Below are positions 1 through 9,359 of a stretch of DNA of 21,173 nucleotides, piece by piece. A program made the position numbers and the translations under genes. The notes under the pieces are model-generated. The model was not told the origin of the DNA, did no database searches, and saw only the letters and a program-made list of their open reading frames with translations. How positions within the stretch are numbered: position 1 is the stretch's first letter; the number at the start of each line of letters is the position of its first letter. The stretch spans positions 1 to 21,173 of the forward strand of contig JANBPT010000842.1 of NCBI GenBank assembly GCA_027575765.1, in the 5' to 3' direction. This DNA is from Tieghemiomyces parasiticus (taxonomy: Eukaryota > Kickxellomycota > Dimargaritomycetes > Dimargaritales > Dimargaritaceae).

Positions 1-1878
1 ATCTACATACAGGCCTGCCGAGTAGGAGTGACGGTGTCGATCGGGAATGATATATATATATATATATATATATTGCTTACCTCGCGTGCATGCTCGTCAA
101 TCAATTGTTCCATATCGGCCGCCTGCTCGGTGGTCGCCCACGCACCAAAGTCGGCCAAAGCCGGCGCCAGGGCGAGAAGCCCCTCCTGTACGGAGATTTT
201 TGCGGCGGCGCTTTCGGTCCGCAGTGCTTCCAGTAGGGCCGCCACGAGATCTAAACGGCTCCGTAGCAACACGGGGACTTTGCGCACCAGATGCCCGACG
301 GCCGTGTAAGCCATCCCGCGGAGGGTCTCGGGGACAGTGTCATCATCGGCGGACTCACCACCCATATTGAGGCGGGTCAGTTTGACCATCCCGGCCAAGA
401 TCTCCGGGGCCGCCGCGGCCAGTTGCGCCGAGTCGCCCATCCGGAGTGACCAGTGCATAAAGGCCATCCCACGTTGGCGAAGTCGCGGGTTGGAGGCCGG
501 CCCGTAGAGCGATTCGGTGATGACCTGAAGAGTCTGCGGGAAGGAGCGGGCGGCGCGTACCGATCGGCTGAGGTAGTTAAGGACCTTGAGGCGAAGGGCG
601 ACAGACGCGCCGGGAACGAAAGCCGAGGACTCTGAGGCGTCGACTGCTGTGGCCGGAATGGCCTTAGAGCCGAGGTAAACGGACAGGAGTTTGCGAACGA
701 GCTGGTCATCCTCCCAGTCCGGGGTTTTGAGTCGCTTCATGAGGTCTTCACCTAGGGAGGCCACGGGGGGCAAAGAGGGATCACAGCTGGCCGCCAGGTA
801 AATGATGAAGCGCTCGGTGGCTAGCGTGTCCGAATCGGGGGCGTCCTCTTCGGAGATAAGGCATGGGGAGTGCTCCAGAAAGCGCAGGGCGTTGATCTAC
901 AGGTGCGTAACGGGGCCATCGTTCAAATTATGTTGGCGGTGGCAGTTAATCAGTATCAATGGTGTAAGGTTAAGGGTGCCTTATTTTCTACATGTAAGGC
1001 CCGGCGCCTGGTTCTTAACCACCCCGCTGGACCTACCTTGATGGACTGGAGGCTGCTTGGGGCGCCAACCCAATGGGCCCGGCGGCCGTTGGTAACGAGA
1101 TCGACATCTTGGGCACTCAGGCCAGGATAGACCACGGCCGAGCCATCGGGCTTTAGCGTGCCCAATTCGACTGGGAGAAGGATGACCATATATAAAACCT
1201 GACATAGTAGCTCACGTGCGGCGCGAGGGAGTGGTGACACAGGTTTCTCGGCCATTAATTTCGCCACATCTGCAACCTCGGCCAGGGCGCTCAGAAGCAG
1301 AGTGACGAGGGTCTGGCGCTGAGCGATCGGCTTCTCGGGAAAGGCTGCGGCCAGCCGATGGAAGGAGGCAAACTGGGCTGGGCCGTTCAGGCGGGCGAGT
1401 CCCATCTGGAGGTACATTAGGGCGAAGTTACTGGTGAAAGCGTGGCGGCGCGGATCCGCTGTGGGGCCCAGGTAGAGGTCCAGGAGGGCCGAGACGGGGA
1501 GTGGGTGGCTGGTCCTGCTGCCCTTGATGCGTTTGTTGATGTGACTCAGAATGGCGATGGCCTTGTCGCGGACCGGACCCACGTCGTTGAGCTTTCCTAG
1601 TACCGGAACCAGAAACAAAGCTACCAGACGGGCGACCTGCTCGTCCGTGTCGGCCAGTGCGAATTTGAGCTCTACCGTCTCGAGCAGTTCTGAAGGAGGG
1701 CCAGGTGGGTGGGTTTAAGCGATACGTAGGCCTGGCCAGTTAGGTAGGAGAATATGGGTCGTTTCGGTTGCAATGTGAGAGGACCCCGGCGAGTCAGCCG
1801 AAAAACCGAGGGAAGGGGAGGTTTGCAGGCCTGAAAAGCCATGGTCAAGTCGAACTTACCAAGGTCGCGGGCAGCCAT
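1..1878 (-). CDS. ECM29: Proteasome adaptor/scaffold ECM29, N-terminal part (partial, 3 introns)
   Basis: ECM29 is a large HEAT-repeat protein that tethers the proteasome core to its regulatory particle and monitors assembly. I read exons on the minus strand at 1878-1860, 1689-1037, 896-81 and the first two bases (2-1) of a fourth exon. Donors are GTAAGT, GTAGGT and GTAAGC; acceptors end TTCAG, TGTAG and TGTAG. Introns are 170, 140 and 78 nt. Exon 1 encodes only MAARDL plus one base, and joining it to exon 2 gives a start reading MAARDLELLETVELKFALAD, matching the family's N-terminus (ELxLxExVELRxALADTDE). Other family signatures are RDKAIAILSHINKRIK, the TSNFALMYLQMGLARL stretch, the DWED motif before helical repeats, and MAYTAVGHL. 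About 496 residues are present; full ECM29 proteins are roughly 1,800 aa, so most lies outside the left edge. The third acceptor is uncertain: the CAG 12 bases earlier would give an in-frame stop, so I chose the TAG. Family identity is by recalled similarity, not by a search. Confidence 0.9.
50..73. repeat. (AT)12 microsatellite inside ECM29 intron 3
   Basis: There are twelve uninterrupted AT units. The tract starts six bases downstream of the GTAAGC donor of the 78-nt third ECM29 intron and makes up about a third of that intron. Length changes here would alter intron size directly, but not the reading frame. Confidence 0.95.
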
Positions 1879-2545
1879 GACGAGTCTGGAAGCTGCTACT
1901 AAATGTTCTGAGAGGAACTACGCGTATGAGTCGCAACGCGGCCACGGGTGGGCGAAGGCTGACTTAGTTGTCAGTCGAGGGGGGGGGCTAGCAAGTAGTG
2001 GGGCCGATAGCTATGAGAATGTGACGGCGTCCAATAGCGAGAACGGCGATTCGGGCGACTTGTGGTGCGGAGTCGAGTAAAGGCGAACGGGTACTGGCGT
2101 AATGAAGGATGAAGGCAAGTTAGCTAGGAATATGTGAGGTTGACACTTGGACCATATGTACCGGGGCAGGAGATGTGGGTGTGGAGCCATATAAGGGCGA
2201 GCAACCTGCGGACTGGCGATGCAACGTGCCACGTCGACGGTCTTGGATACTGCGGCTTACGGCTATTTGGGACTACCCGTGGCCGATGCGGTTTACACAT
2301 TTGTCAGCAAGGCTGCGGCTGAAAGTGGAGCGGAAGAGCTCTTTCAAGAGCGCCTTGGCAATGTAGCTTCCGACTGGCTAATCGCTGGGTAGGCTGCCCT
2401 GTCTCTTGCTCATGCCCGGCGAGACCCCGTTGGAGGATTTCCAAAGGGAGGATGTGGAACTACCATGAACTCGACAAGCAGCCCAGGGGAACAATCTAAC
2501 AGACGGGCCCTATGTGGCCTATCCAGGAGGGCTCTGATTATCGGG
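1879..2545. other. Intergenic, ECM29 upstream region; no gene seen
   Basis: This holds the 5' flank of the minus-strand ECM29 gene. Only short open frames in inconsistent frames are present, with no recognisable domain. A perfect CC(A/T)6GG (CArG-type) palindrome lies at 2187-2196, about 310 bases upstream of the ECM29 start codon, and a run of nine G at 1979-1987. No convincing TATA box for ECM29 was found. Confidence 0.6.
2187..2196. promoter_or_regulatory. CArG-box-like palindrome (CC(A/T)6GG)
   Basis: The bases CCATATAAGG match the consensus bound by SRF-type MADS-box proteins and lie about 310 bp upstream of ECM29. One perfect match in 21 kb is not strong evidence, and there is no second site or conserved context to support function. 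Confidence 0.2.
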
Positions 2546-3055
2546 TTAATAGGGGCTGGGGGTCACGCGCAGAGCCCTGTATGATACTTTCCAATAGAAC
2601 AAAGCCGTGGAGGGCCCACTGACCTTTACACTGATTGCTACACCCGCTGTGTCGATGGCGCGGCAGATCAGAGGCACGTGCATGCGACGAAGCAATACCC
2701 CAAGCCTGGCTAGGTCGCAGCCTGGTCCCAATGCCACCCTCAGCTCGAACGGCCCCGGACCCAGGACGGGACGAGCCATACTTACCTCAGGCAAAGTCGG
2801 GTGGCTAATGAAGCCCGTGTTACCGCCCAGTACCCTTCGCTCCCTGGCCATTGTCCTGCACTCAGCCCCAATCAGCCATTTCGTCTGCCGTTTCCCCAAA
2901 AGGCAGGCGTCCCATCGAGTTGGCCAGGGGAGAGGAAATAAAAGCCCCACTGGGGCAAGGATGAAGCGGCGCTCGGAGCGTCCGGCCGCCTGGCCGCTCG
3001 AGTCGGTCGCTTCGGACGGGCCGGGGGAGGGGCTGCTGCTAAGCGCAGAGGTCAC
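2546..3055 (-). other. Unrecognised open frame with strong internal splice donor
   Basis: A 169-codon open frame on the minus strand. Its N-terminus is Ser/Pro-rich, and the later part reads like folded protein (for example a stretch with LGPGCDLARLGVLLRRMHVP). I do not recognise a family. A consensus donor (CCTGAG followed by GTAAGT) lies inside it at about 2786-2775, a second donor-like GTCAGT follows an AAG at about 2622, and a Kozak-like ACAATGGCC lies at about 2854. It may be one or more exons of a spliced gene, or a chance frame in GC-rich DNA: the opposite strand is open over much of the same span. I cannot choose between these. Confidence 0.2.
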
Positions 3056-4978
3056 AGAGTAGGGCGAAGGCGTGGAGAGGGCCGGTGGGCTGGGCCACGC
3101 ACACGTCCCAGGGCCCCCTCCCTACTTTCCCGCGCTCATGGCCGCCCTGCCCTGGCCTGTACGCCCCCACATCGCCCTCTGGCCATAGCTCCCGCGCCGG
3201 GTAGGCGTTCAATGCCGCTCTCCATCACCGGCGGGCGGATAGGGCAGACAGTTTGTTCGCCGGCCATTCCACAGTCTGCCTGTGTCCAGTCCCGCATGAT
3301 TCTCTGACTGGTCCCACCACTCGTTTCAGCCATCGGGTCCGATAAAGAGTCAATCATAGGATACTGGACGACGGTCACGGAAGTGCAGCCAAAGGCGGCA
3401 GCGAGGTGAGATGGAGAACGGCGACTGATCACTCCACGCCATCTTGCGCCACCCCTTCCCCTGTCTAAGCCGTATCCCCAGCGTGGACTGTGCGGCCGCC
3501 GGGTACGGTGCGTAGACGGTCGAAGCGCTGTCCTAAAAGGCCCATCCGAGACCGGGCGTCAGGGTCCTCCCGTCGCTTAGCGAACCAACATGTATCGGTT
3601 GTCTGAAGGAGTGGGATGGGATGGAACGGTGTAGGTAATGGGCTCCCGTCTGTGGCCCATTACGAGTAACAAAGACGTGACTACACCACCAGCTCGACCG
3701 CGAACCACCCGAGCAAAGCGGAGCGGCCAGCCAGGCGAAAACAGCCCCCACCCGCTTGACAGACCACGGATCCTAATACCACACTACGGATAATAAGGGA
3801 GCTGAGGTGCAGGGCCAATCCCTATCTCCACGCATGCTAATCAGCGGGCCGTATTGAGGGCCATGCGTGGATGCGGTGCCAAGTGTACGCCATCTCGCCG
3901 ACGATGCCGGATGCTGCTAAAGCAAAGTAGACTAGCCTTGCAGGGTTACTGCGGAAGCCTCGCCCCCATATAGTGCGAAGGAAGAGTGGCAGTGTATACA
4001 AACGGCCCGGCCGACCCGCCCGGATTCCCGCTGGTGATATCCCGTTGCGCGTTTGCTTTTTTTCCTGGGCTGCAGCCTCCGCCCGGCTACGCACGGTCTC
4101 CAAGCCATGGATCCAACCGCCGGTAGGGCATTCTGGCGCCGTGTCGGCTAGTGCGTTGGATTTCCGAGAAGTGCAGCCCTGTCCAATGCCCCCAGTAGAT
4201 AATAACGCCTGGCAGGCCCTCCCCCGTCCGCCGTGTCTGGGATGGAGCCAGTCGCCACCTGCAATCGAGCGGCCCCAAACCCCCAGGTCCGGTACATAAT
4301 CGGACTGGAACCTGAGATAGAGGAGGGAGGCCTATGGCCACTAGCGAACACTCCCCGCTTACTACGCCCACCGGCTCCACGGCCCACAGAGGCGACCCTG
4401 GCCCTTTCGTCTAATTCAGTGTCCGCAGGTCCACCCAGGTGCCACTTGCCAGGGGATTTCCCGCGTGCGGCCCCCTTAGACAACCATCACTGTGCTTCCG
4501 CCTTTACCCTCCATGGCCCTCTGGTCGACCCTGCCACCTATCTCCGCCGCCCGCCTGGACGGGATTGAGCTTCCGGTACGATTACGAGGCCCGCCGGTTG
4601 GGCTGGAAGTCGCCCCACAACAGGTGCAGCTCTGGGCTCTTCCCGCCCATTATAGGGCAGAGTGCTTCGGTACCTGGCGATGGTGGGGGCGGATTGGGCG
4701 GCCAACCTCAGGGTCGTACAGCCAGCCGTCACAACCCAATGGGCTGCAGTGCTGCGTCTCTATAAGCTGTTGTTTTGATGGGCTGGCCGCCAAGTGCTCT
4801 CAATGGGGGCCGGTTGCTTGCAGCACACGTTCACTGTCATCCAGGTCCCCTTTCCCCTCCCCGGCGGTATGGGTCTCCGCCTGCCGCCCCCCAAGCTGCT
4901 CCGAGGTGCCCGTCGCCCACGGCTTCTTCATCGCCCGCCAGCTAAATATGCTCTAGATACACGCGTGCATGTCTGCAG
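3056..4978. other. GC-rich stretch without a recognised gene
   Basis: Several 70-110-codon open frames overlap on both strands, none with a recognised domain. A plus-strand frame at about 4492-4956 includes a protein-like segment (GIELPVRLRGPPVGLEVAPQ) but has no clear start or splice boundaries. A minus-strand frame at 3136-3432 opens with a short stretch resembling a helix-turn-helix, with no supporting domain behind it. These may be eroded genes, unrecognised exons, or chance. Confidence 0.4.
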
Positions 4979-6133
4979 GTGCCGAGCCTTTGTACTGTCG
5001 TTCCTCCATCTTATCAATCAACCTATATGTCCATCGGCTGTAGACCGTGCCTTCGCAGCCTCCTCCCCCTGGACCGCCCTCTGGAAGGTGAGGGGACGCG
5101 CTGGGGGAGCATAGAGTTGAAGAGTATACATGGTTAAGACAGGAGGGGCGAGGTAAACGGCTTGATAGAGTGGCACGGAGGGGGATGAAGGGATGAGTGA
5201 ATGCAGCACATAGCCAAGGGTAAGGATCAGCCCGCCTAGACACCACCACCCGGCCCTTGGGATACGTTCTTGTCCGCCTCATGCCTGCGCCCCCCTCGCC
5301 ATCCTTAGTCGGTTAGTTGGGTCGCGCGCCTGCTGGCTGTATGCGCCGCGTGGTGGGATGTGGAGTATAAAAGTCCAGTGGTCCGCCCTCCCTATTCTCC
5401 TCCTTCCTCGCCTCGTTCTGCTCTGTCTCCTTGTCTCATTCACTTTCTCGGTCTCTCTGATTGGACCCGTGAGCCCCTGGCCATCTTGTCCAATTTATTG
5501 TGTGCAGACCCTATCTTTCTTTCATCCTCCTTGACACGTCGTGGAGCTGCCGTCAGGCCCTGCTTTCTATTTCAGGTCGCTCGCCTTTGCCCCTGGGCCC
5601 CACTCAATCACATCAACCCACCACAATTCCCCAGCGCGGTTCCAGTGCAGGACTCTACGGTATTAATGTGCTATCCTTCCCTCTCTCCTTCTAATAGTCC
5701 CCCAACCTTGACACCTTTTCGCTTCGCCTCTCACGGGTTGGTGCTTTCTGCCACTACTTCGGGCTCTTTAATCCCCCCCTCGCTTATCCGCGCTACCTGC
5801 CGTGCCCGGCAAAACGCTGCCTGATCCCGCCCCGGGTTCCCTCATTCCCTACGCCAAACCGTGCCTTCCTCCGCGTCTCTTGTGCCCAGACCTCGTCCCG
5901 TCATATCACACCGCCTCTACTTCACTAACGCCATGCTGCAGTGCCCCCGTCTCGAGGACCGGCCGCGCGTTTCTCGCCCGCCGAGCGCCCTGCCTTCTTC
6001 GACCCAGCTGTGGAACTATTCCGTAGCCGAGGTGCCTGATGTACAACACCGACCCACCGCCTCCGAAACGTCTGCCACGGCCTTCCGGCCCCGTCTAACC
6101 AGTCACCACCGGTGGCACAGTGCCCAGCAGCTG
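4979..6133 (+). other. Candidate exons of an unresolved plus-strand transcript
   Basis: Exon-like blocks occur in series. 4979-5087 is open and bounded by a CTGCAG acceptor and an AAG/GTGAGG donor. 5309-5824 follows a CCTTAG acceptor, joins the first block in phase, and stays open for 172 codons. 5942-6133 follows a branch-like CTAAC plus CTGCAG acceptor and ends at a consensus CTG/GTAAGT donor. Much of 5374-5800 is pyrimidine-rich, which depletes stop codons, so open frames here are weak evidence. A TATA box at 5366 may instead place a transcription start inside this span. No protein family was recognised. The blocks could be the 5' end of the FYVE gene downstream, a separate small gene, or untranslated leader. 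Confidence 0.25.
5366..5373 (+). promoter_or_regulatory. Putative TATA box
   Basis: The sequence TATAAAAG is followed about 20 bases later by a long C/T-rich tract (about 5385-5455), typical of fungal transcription starts. No ATG occurs between the box and 5666, as expected of a leader. A GTGAGC donor at 5470 and a TATTTCAG acceptor ending at about 5574 could define a leader intron. Confidence 0.4.
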
Positions 6134-6216
6134 GTAAGTACGGTTCGTTTGCGCCACATGTGCACGCCCTAGTCCATCCAATAACCCAGTTGTGATGTTT
6201 TTGATTGACTTTGCAG
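6134..6216 (+). other. Predicted 83-nt spliceosomal intron
   Basis: A consensus GTAAGT donor follows CAGCAGCTG. A branch-like TGATTGAC and a TTTGCAG acceptor end at 6216. The size fits the other introns in the window (78-177 nt). Reading across it in the frame that continues the upstream block gives a stop after eight codons (6241-6243). So either that frame ends a small gene here, the true frame differs, or the donor splices instead to a downstream acceptor such as the one ending at 6688. Confidence 0.5.
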
Positions 6217-6265
6217 TTCGCGGCGTCGCATGGCGGTGCATGATTGGACCCGGGCCCGGTGAGAT

Positions 6266-6275
6266 TATAAAAATA
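6266..6275 (+). promoter_or_regulatory. Second putative TATA box, upstream of the FYVE gene
   Basis: TATAAAAATA lies 530 bases before the proposed FYVE start codon. After ATGs at about 6304 and 6331 there is no further ATG until 6803, and the interval is C/T-rich, consistent with a leader. It could equally be AT-rich sequence within an intron. Confidence 0.3.
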
Positions 6276-6802
6276 CACCGGGGTAAATTGAAGCGGGCGG
6301 TGATGAGGTGGAAGGGATAACACCGTCGGTAATGTCAACCTTCCGCTGGCTACTTTGGGGCCTGCCTAGTGCTGCAACCGGGTGGGAGGGGGGAGTGAAG
6401 AGGAGAAGATTAATACGTGGCCAATCCTTGTAAACTGCCGCCCACATACTTCTGCCTACTCAGTACTCCACTTTTCGTCTTCCACAACCCCCGCCATCTG
6501 CACCGCTTCCCACTTTCGAGATTTCATTACTTTTCCCTTTGTGGCAGTTCCAGACGGCCAATTGGAAGCCAACGCCGCGTGTCCATCATCTCATTTTTAC
6601 CTGCTCACCATCAAACACTATTCAAGATCTAACCTCCCGCCCTCCTCCCATATTTTTCTTGATTTACTCACGTTTGATCTAGCCTCAGCTGGACTCCGTC
6701 ATTCAGGCCCGCCTCCAACGGTTCCGTAGCTCCCCGTCCACCAGTCTCCCGCCATCCCCAGTCTCCTCCATTACCTCCTGCGACCACAACGCCAGCACTG
6801 TA

Positions 6803-7843
6803 ATGATAACTCCGCCACCATCCATACCAGTTGCGCTCCCACGTCCGCCCGCCCGCTCTTACAGCGTGATGAGTTTGGACGAGCCTCTCCCTGACATCCA
6901 CATCCCCGCCCGCCGCCTGTCACTCTCGGCCCAGTTGGACTTATTTTGGAACGGCGACCAGCTGACACGTAAACACTGGAAGGTGGGTGACCCACCGAAC
7001 TCGGTTCAGCGACCCGTTGATGGGATCATCAGCCGACCAAAGTCAAAGAAAAATCCACGTGGCCGGGACCTGGTACACCGCCCTGTCTCCACCTCACCCG
7101 GCCACCTGTCGGCGGACCGCGATTTGGATCTTTTAGCAAGCTAGCTATTCCGTCGCCTACCGTTTCTCATTTGCCTCACGCTGTGTCGCTCGGTAGAACC
7201 CAATCGTCGCCTACTGCGGCATCCGGAGCTCAGCGTGCCACGCCACCTTATCAACGCGGTTGCTAACCCTATTTCCGCCCGGCTCTTTGTTATTGAAATA
7301 CGCCACCCATCACCCGAATCTTCCCATCCCTCAGAAGGACCAGGAGTCGACCCGCTGTGACCATCACCTTTGTTTACGCCACTTTAACGTGGTGGTGCGG
7401 CGCCACCACTGCCGACTGTAAGTATACCACTAGCCACGTCAGCCATCGCCGGACCCGACGTGGCTGAATTCCCTGCGAGTGGTGACCCAAATCCGAATGG
7501 GAGTGAAGGGAAATAGCGGCCATGACTACTGACCGGATCTGGGTCGGTAGCTCCGCGCAGTCAGTCGTGCGGTACATACCGCGCCCCCTTTTATATTTTA
7601 TTTCCGGGGCCTAGGCCTAATCCATTACTCTCCCCCCCTCGCCTTACTGTGCTCTGCCCGGCGGCAAATATATTCCCCTACCCGCCCGTCCACCTCACCA
7701 GCTGCGGTTTCATCTTTTGCCGGAGCTGTTCTGGGTACACCATCTACCTCCTACCCAACCTAAACTTCAGTACCAGCCGTGGTATCCCAGTGCGCGCCTG
7801 CAAAAGCTGCTACCGTCGCTACTTGGATGAGCCCCACGACTAA
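6803..7843 (+). CDS. FYVE-type zinc-finger protein (3 exons; 5' end uncertain)
   Basis: FYVE fingers bind phosphatidylinositol 3-phosphate and recruit proteins to endosomes. I read exons at 6803-6982, 7335-7417 and 7702-7843; introns have GTGGGT/CTCAG and GTAAGT/ACCAG boundaries. Splicing rebuilds the domain: HWKKD (the WxxD motif, across the first junction), a Cys pair, FNVVVRRHHCR (R+HHCR motif), LCGFIFCRSCS across the second junction, and PVRACKSCY near the C-terminus. All eight zinc-binding Cys are present. The first pair is spaced CDHHLC (C-x4-C) rather than the usual C-x2-C, and the RVC motif reads RAC. With the ATG at 6803 the protein has 134 residues, with the finger at the very C-terminus. 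That ATG is the first after about 6333, but the frame stays open upstream to a good acceptor at 6688, where the helical-looking LDSVIQARLQRFR begins, so an earlier exon is possible. The specific family is not recognised. Confidence 0.75.
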
Positions 7844-9359
7844 TCAAAACACTCGACATGGCACCCTTTATATGCACCATGGCTGCTTATTCGTTCCTAC
7901 TTATTTCATTTCACTCTTCCTTGTACACTTGTTCGTTTGTGTATATATACTATGATTGCTATACCCGGCCGCCGCCGCTCTCCCTTCTTCTCTTGTATTT
8001 GTGCATCCCTTTTTCCCATTCAATTTTGACTTTTATAATATTCACAATGGTAGTTTTGACTACAGCATCCATAAAAGTAGCTGCTCACAATTATATCAAA
8101 GTTAGTGGTTTAGCCTCAGTAAGTGGCTCATCCCGAGTACCTTATGGGAAGGCGTCCGCACTTTGAGACTCTGAGTTGCGAACCCTCCCTTCAGACCCAA
8201 TACAATCGAAGCGATTATATCGGCCTACTACTGACCTAGCCACAGCAAGTATACTCACTTGATGAAGATATGGTCTCGACTTTACTTGTATTAGTACTCT
8301 GACAGGCCCAGAAGCAGCTGGCCCACACCAGTCACAATTACGACCTCATACATACTGCGTTGTGTAAGTGTCTGGAGACATCGAGCTCCTTTGATTGGGA
8401 AGTTCTTTAATACCTCACTAATGGCCAGTATCGTCATCGGATACATTCTCCGACTGATTCCTTGAGAGACTTCCCTGAGGCTAGCAACCACTGATGGTGG
8501 GCTATCATCACCTGCGAAATTATTAGGGTTATATTTCCACAGTTATCCCGCTACTCCCAATCTGCCGGCTAGGGTGATACAAGTAACTACGCCGTAGCAG
8601 CTTAGATTCGCTGGGACCGCAACCGACTGGTCCTTGACTGGCAGGTTTCCTCGCCGATCGTAACCAGCCGTATAGAAAAGGTAACCTCTAGGACACCAGA
8701 CCCTCCGACAATCGCGGTGTGTAACATGGGCTGTAGATCGTGGATCGGAGCGGTGTTTTATGACACAGGGGAGTTTTGACGTACTACTCGGGATGGCCCC
8801 ATTATTGAAGTGTACCTGAATAATTGTTCTGTAGCCCAATAGATGTACATCTGATCCCAATACTCTACTACACCCTACTTTACCCTATAACCTTGACCGG
8901 TCACTCTACGACTATTGGTTGTTCAGGGCCACCAGGCCGCAGCTAAGGGGCCCACCATTTTGCTACACTGGGGAAGACTGCGGACGCCTGGAAACCGGTG
9001 CCTGTCAGGTACTGACTCGGCAGCTTGAAGGGCTGATTTGATAAACGGAAGGGGAAAACCTACTGTTAACCAGGAAAATGGCCACTGCTTTGAATTTAAA
9101 CCTAGATAGAGCGAGGGGCGGCCTTCAATTGCTTCCGGAGAGTGAGCCTTCGCCTTCGGCGTCGTATCATTCTTCTGAATCCCCGTTAGATTAATGCAAC
9201 AATGATTGGTATATTTACTTTAGTAAATGTGATCGAACGTAATAAAAAGAATTTAGGAATACTGGGGCTACGGGTGCAAAATGAGATAGGGAGGGAGGAG
9301 AGACAGAGAGGGTAGTGATGAAAAACAGGCGGCGATTATCCAGAACGAAAGTTTATCAC
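7844..9359. other. Intergenic between FYVE gene and NOP56; no gene seen
   Basis: The two genes converge on this 1.5-kb stretch. About 7850-8100 is T-rich and probably contains the FYVE 3' UTR. The remainder has only short frames without recognisable domains or splice structure. No tRNA-like or repeated sequence was noticed. Confidence 0.6.

Noticed and set aside
3375..3432. Helix-turn-helix-like stretch (SRRSPSHLAAAFGCTSVTVV) on the minus strand
   Set aside because: It is short and isolated, with no transposase or regulator sequence following in any frame; a chance resemblance is likely.
5925..6338. 137-codon minus-strand frame
   Set aside because: It spans a plus-strand intron with strong signals and has no recognisable domain; it is most likely a shadow.
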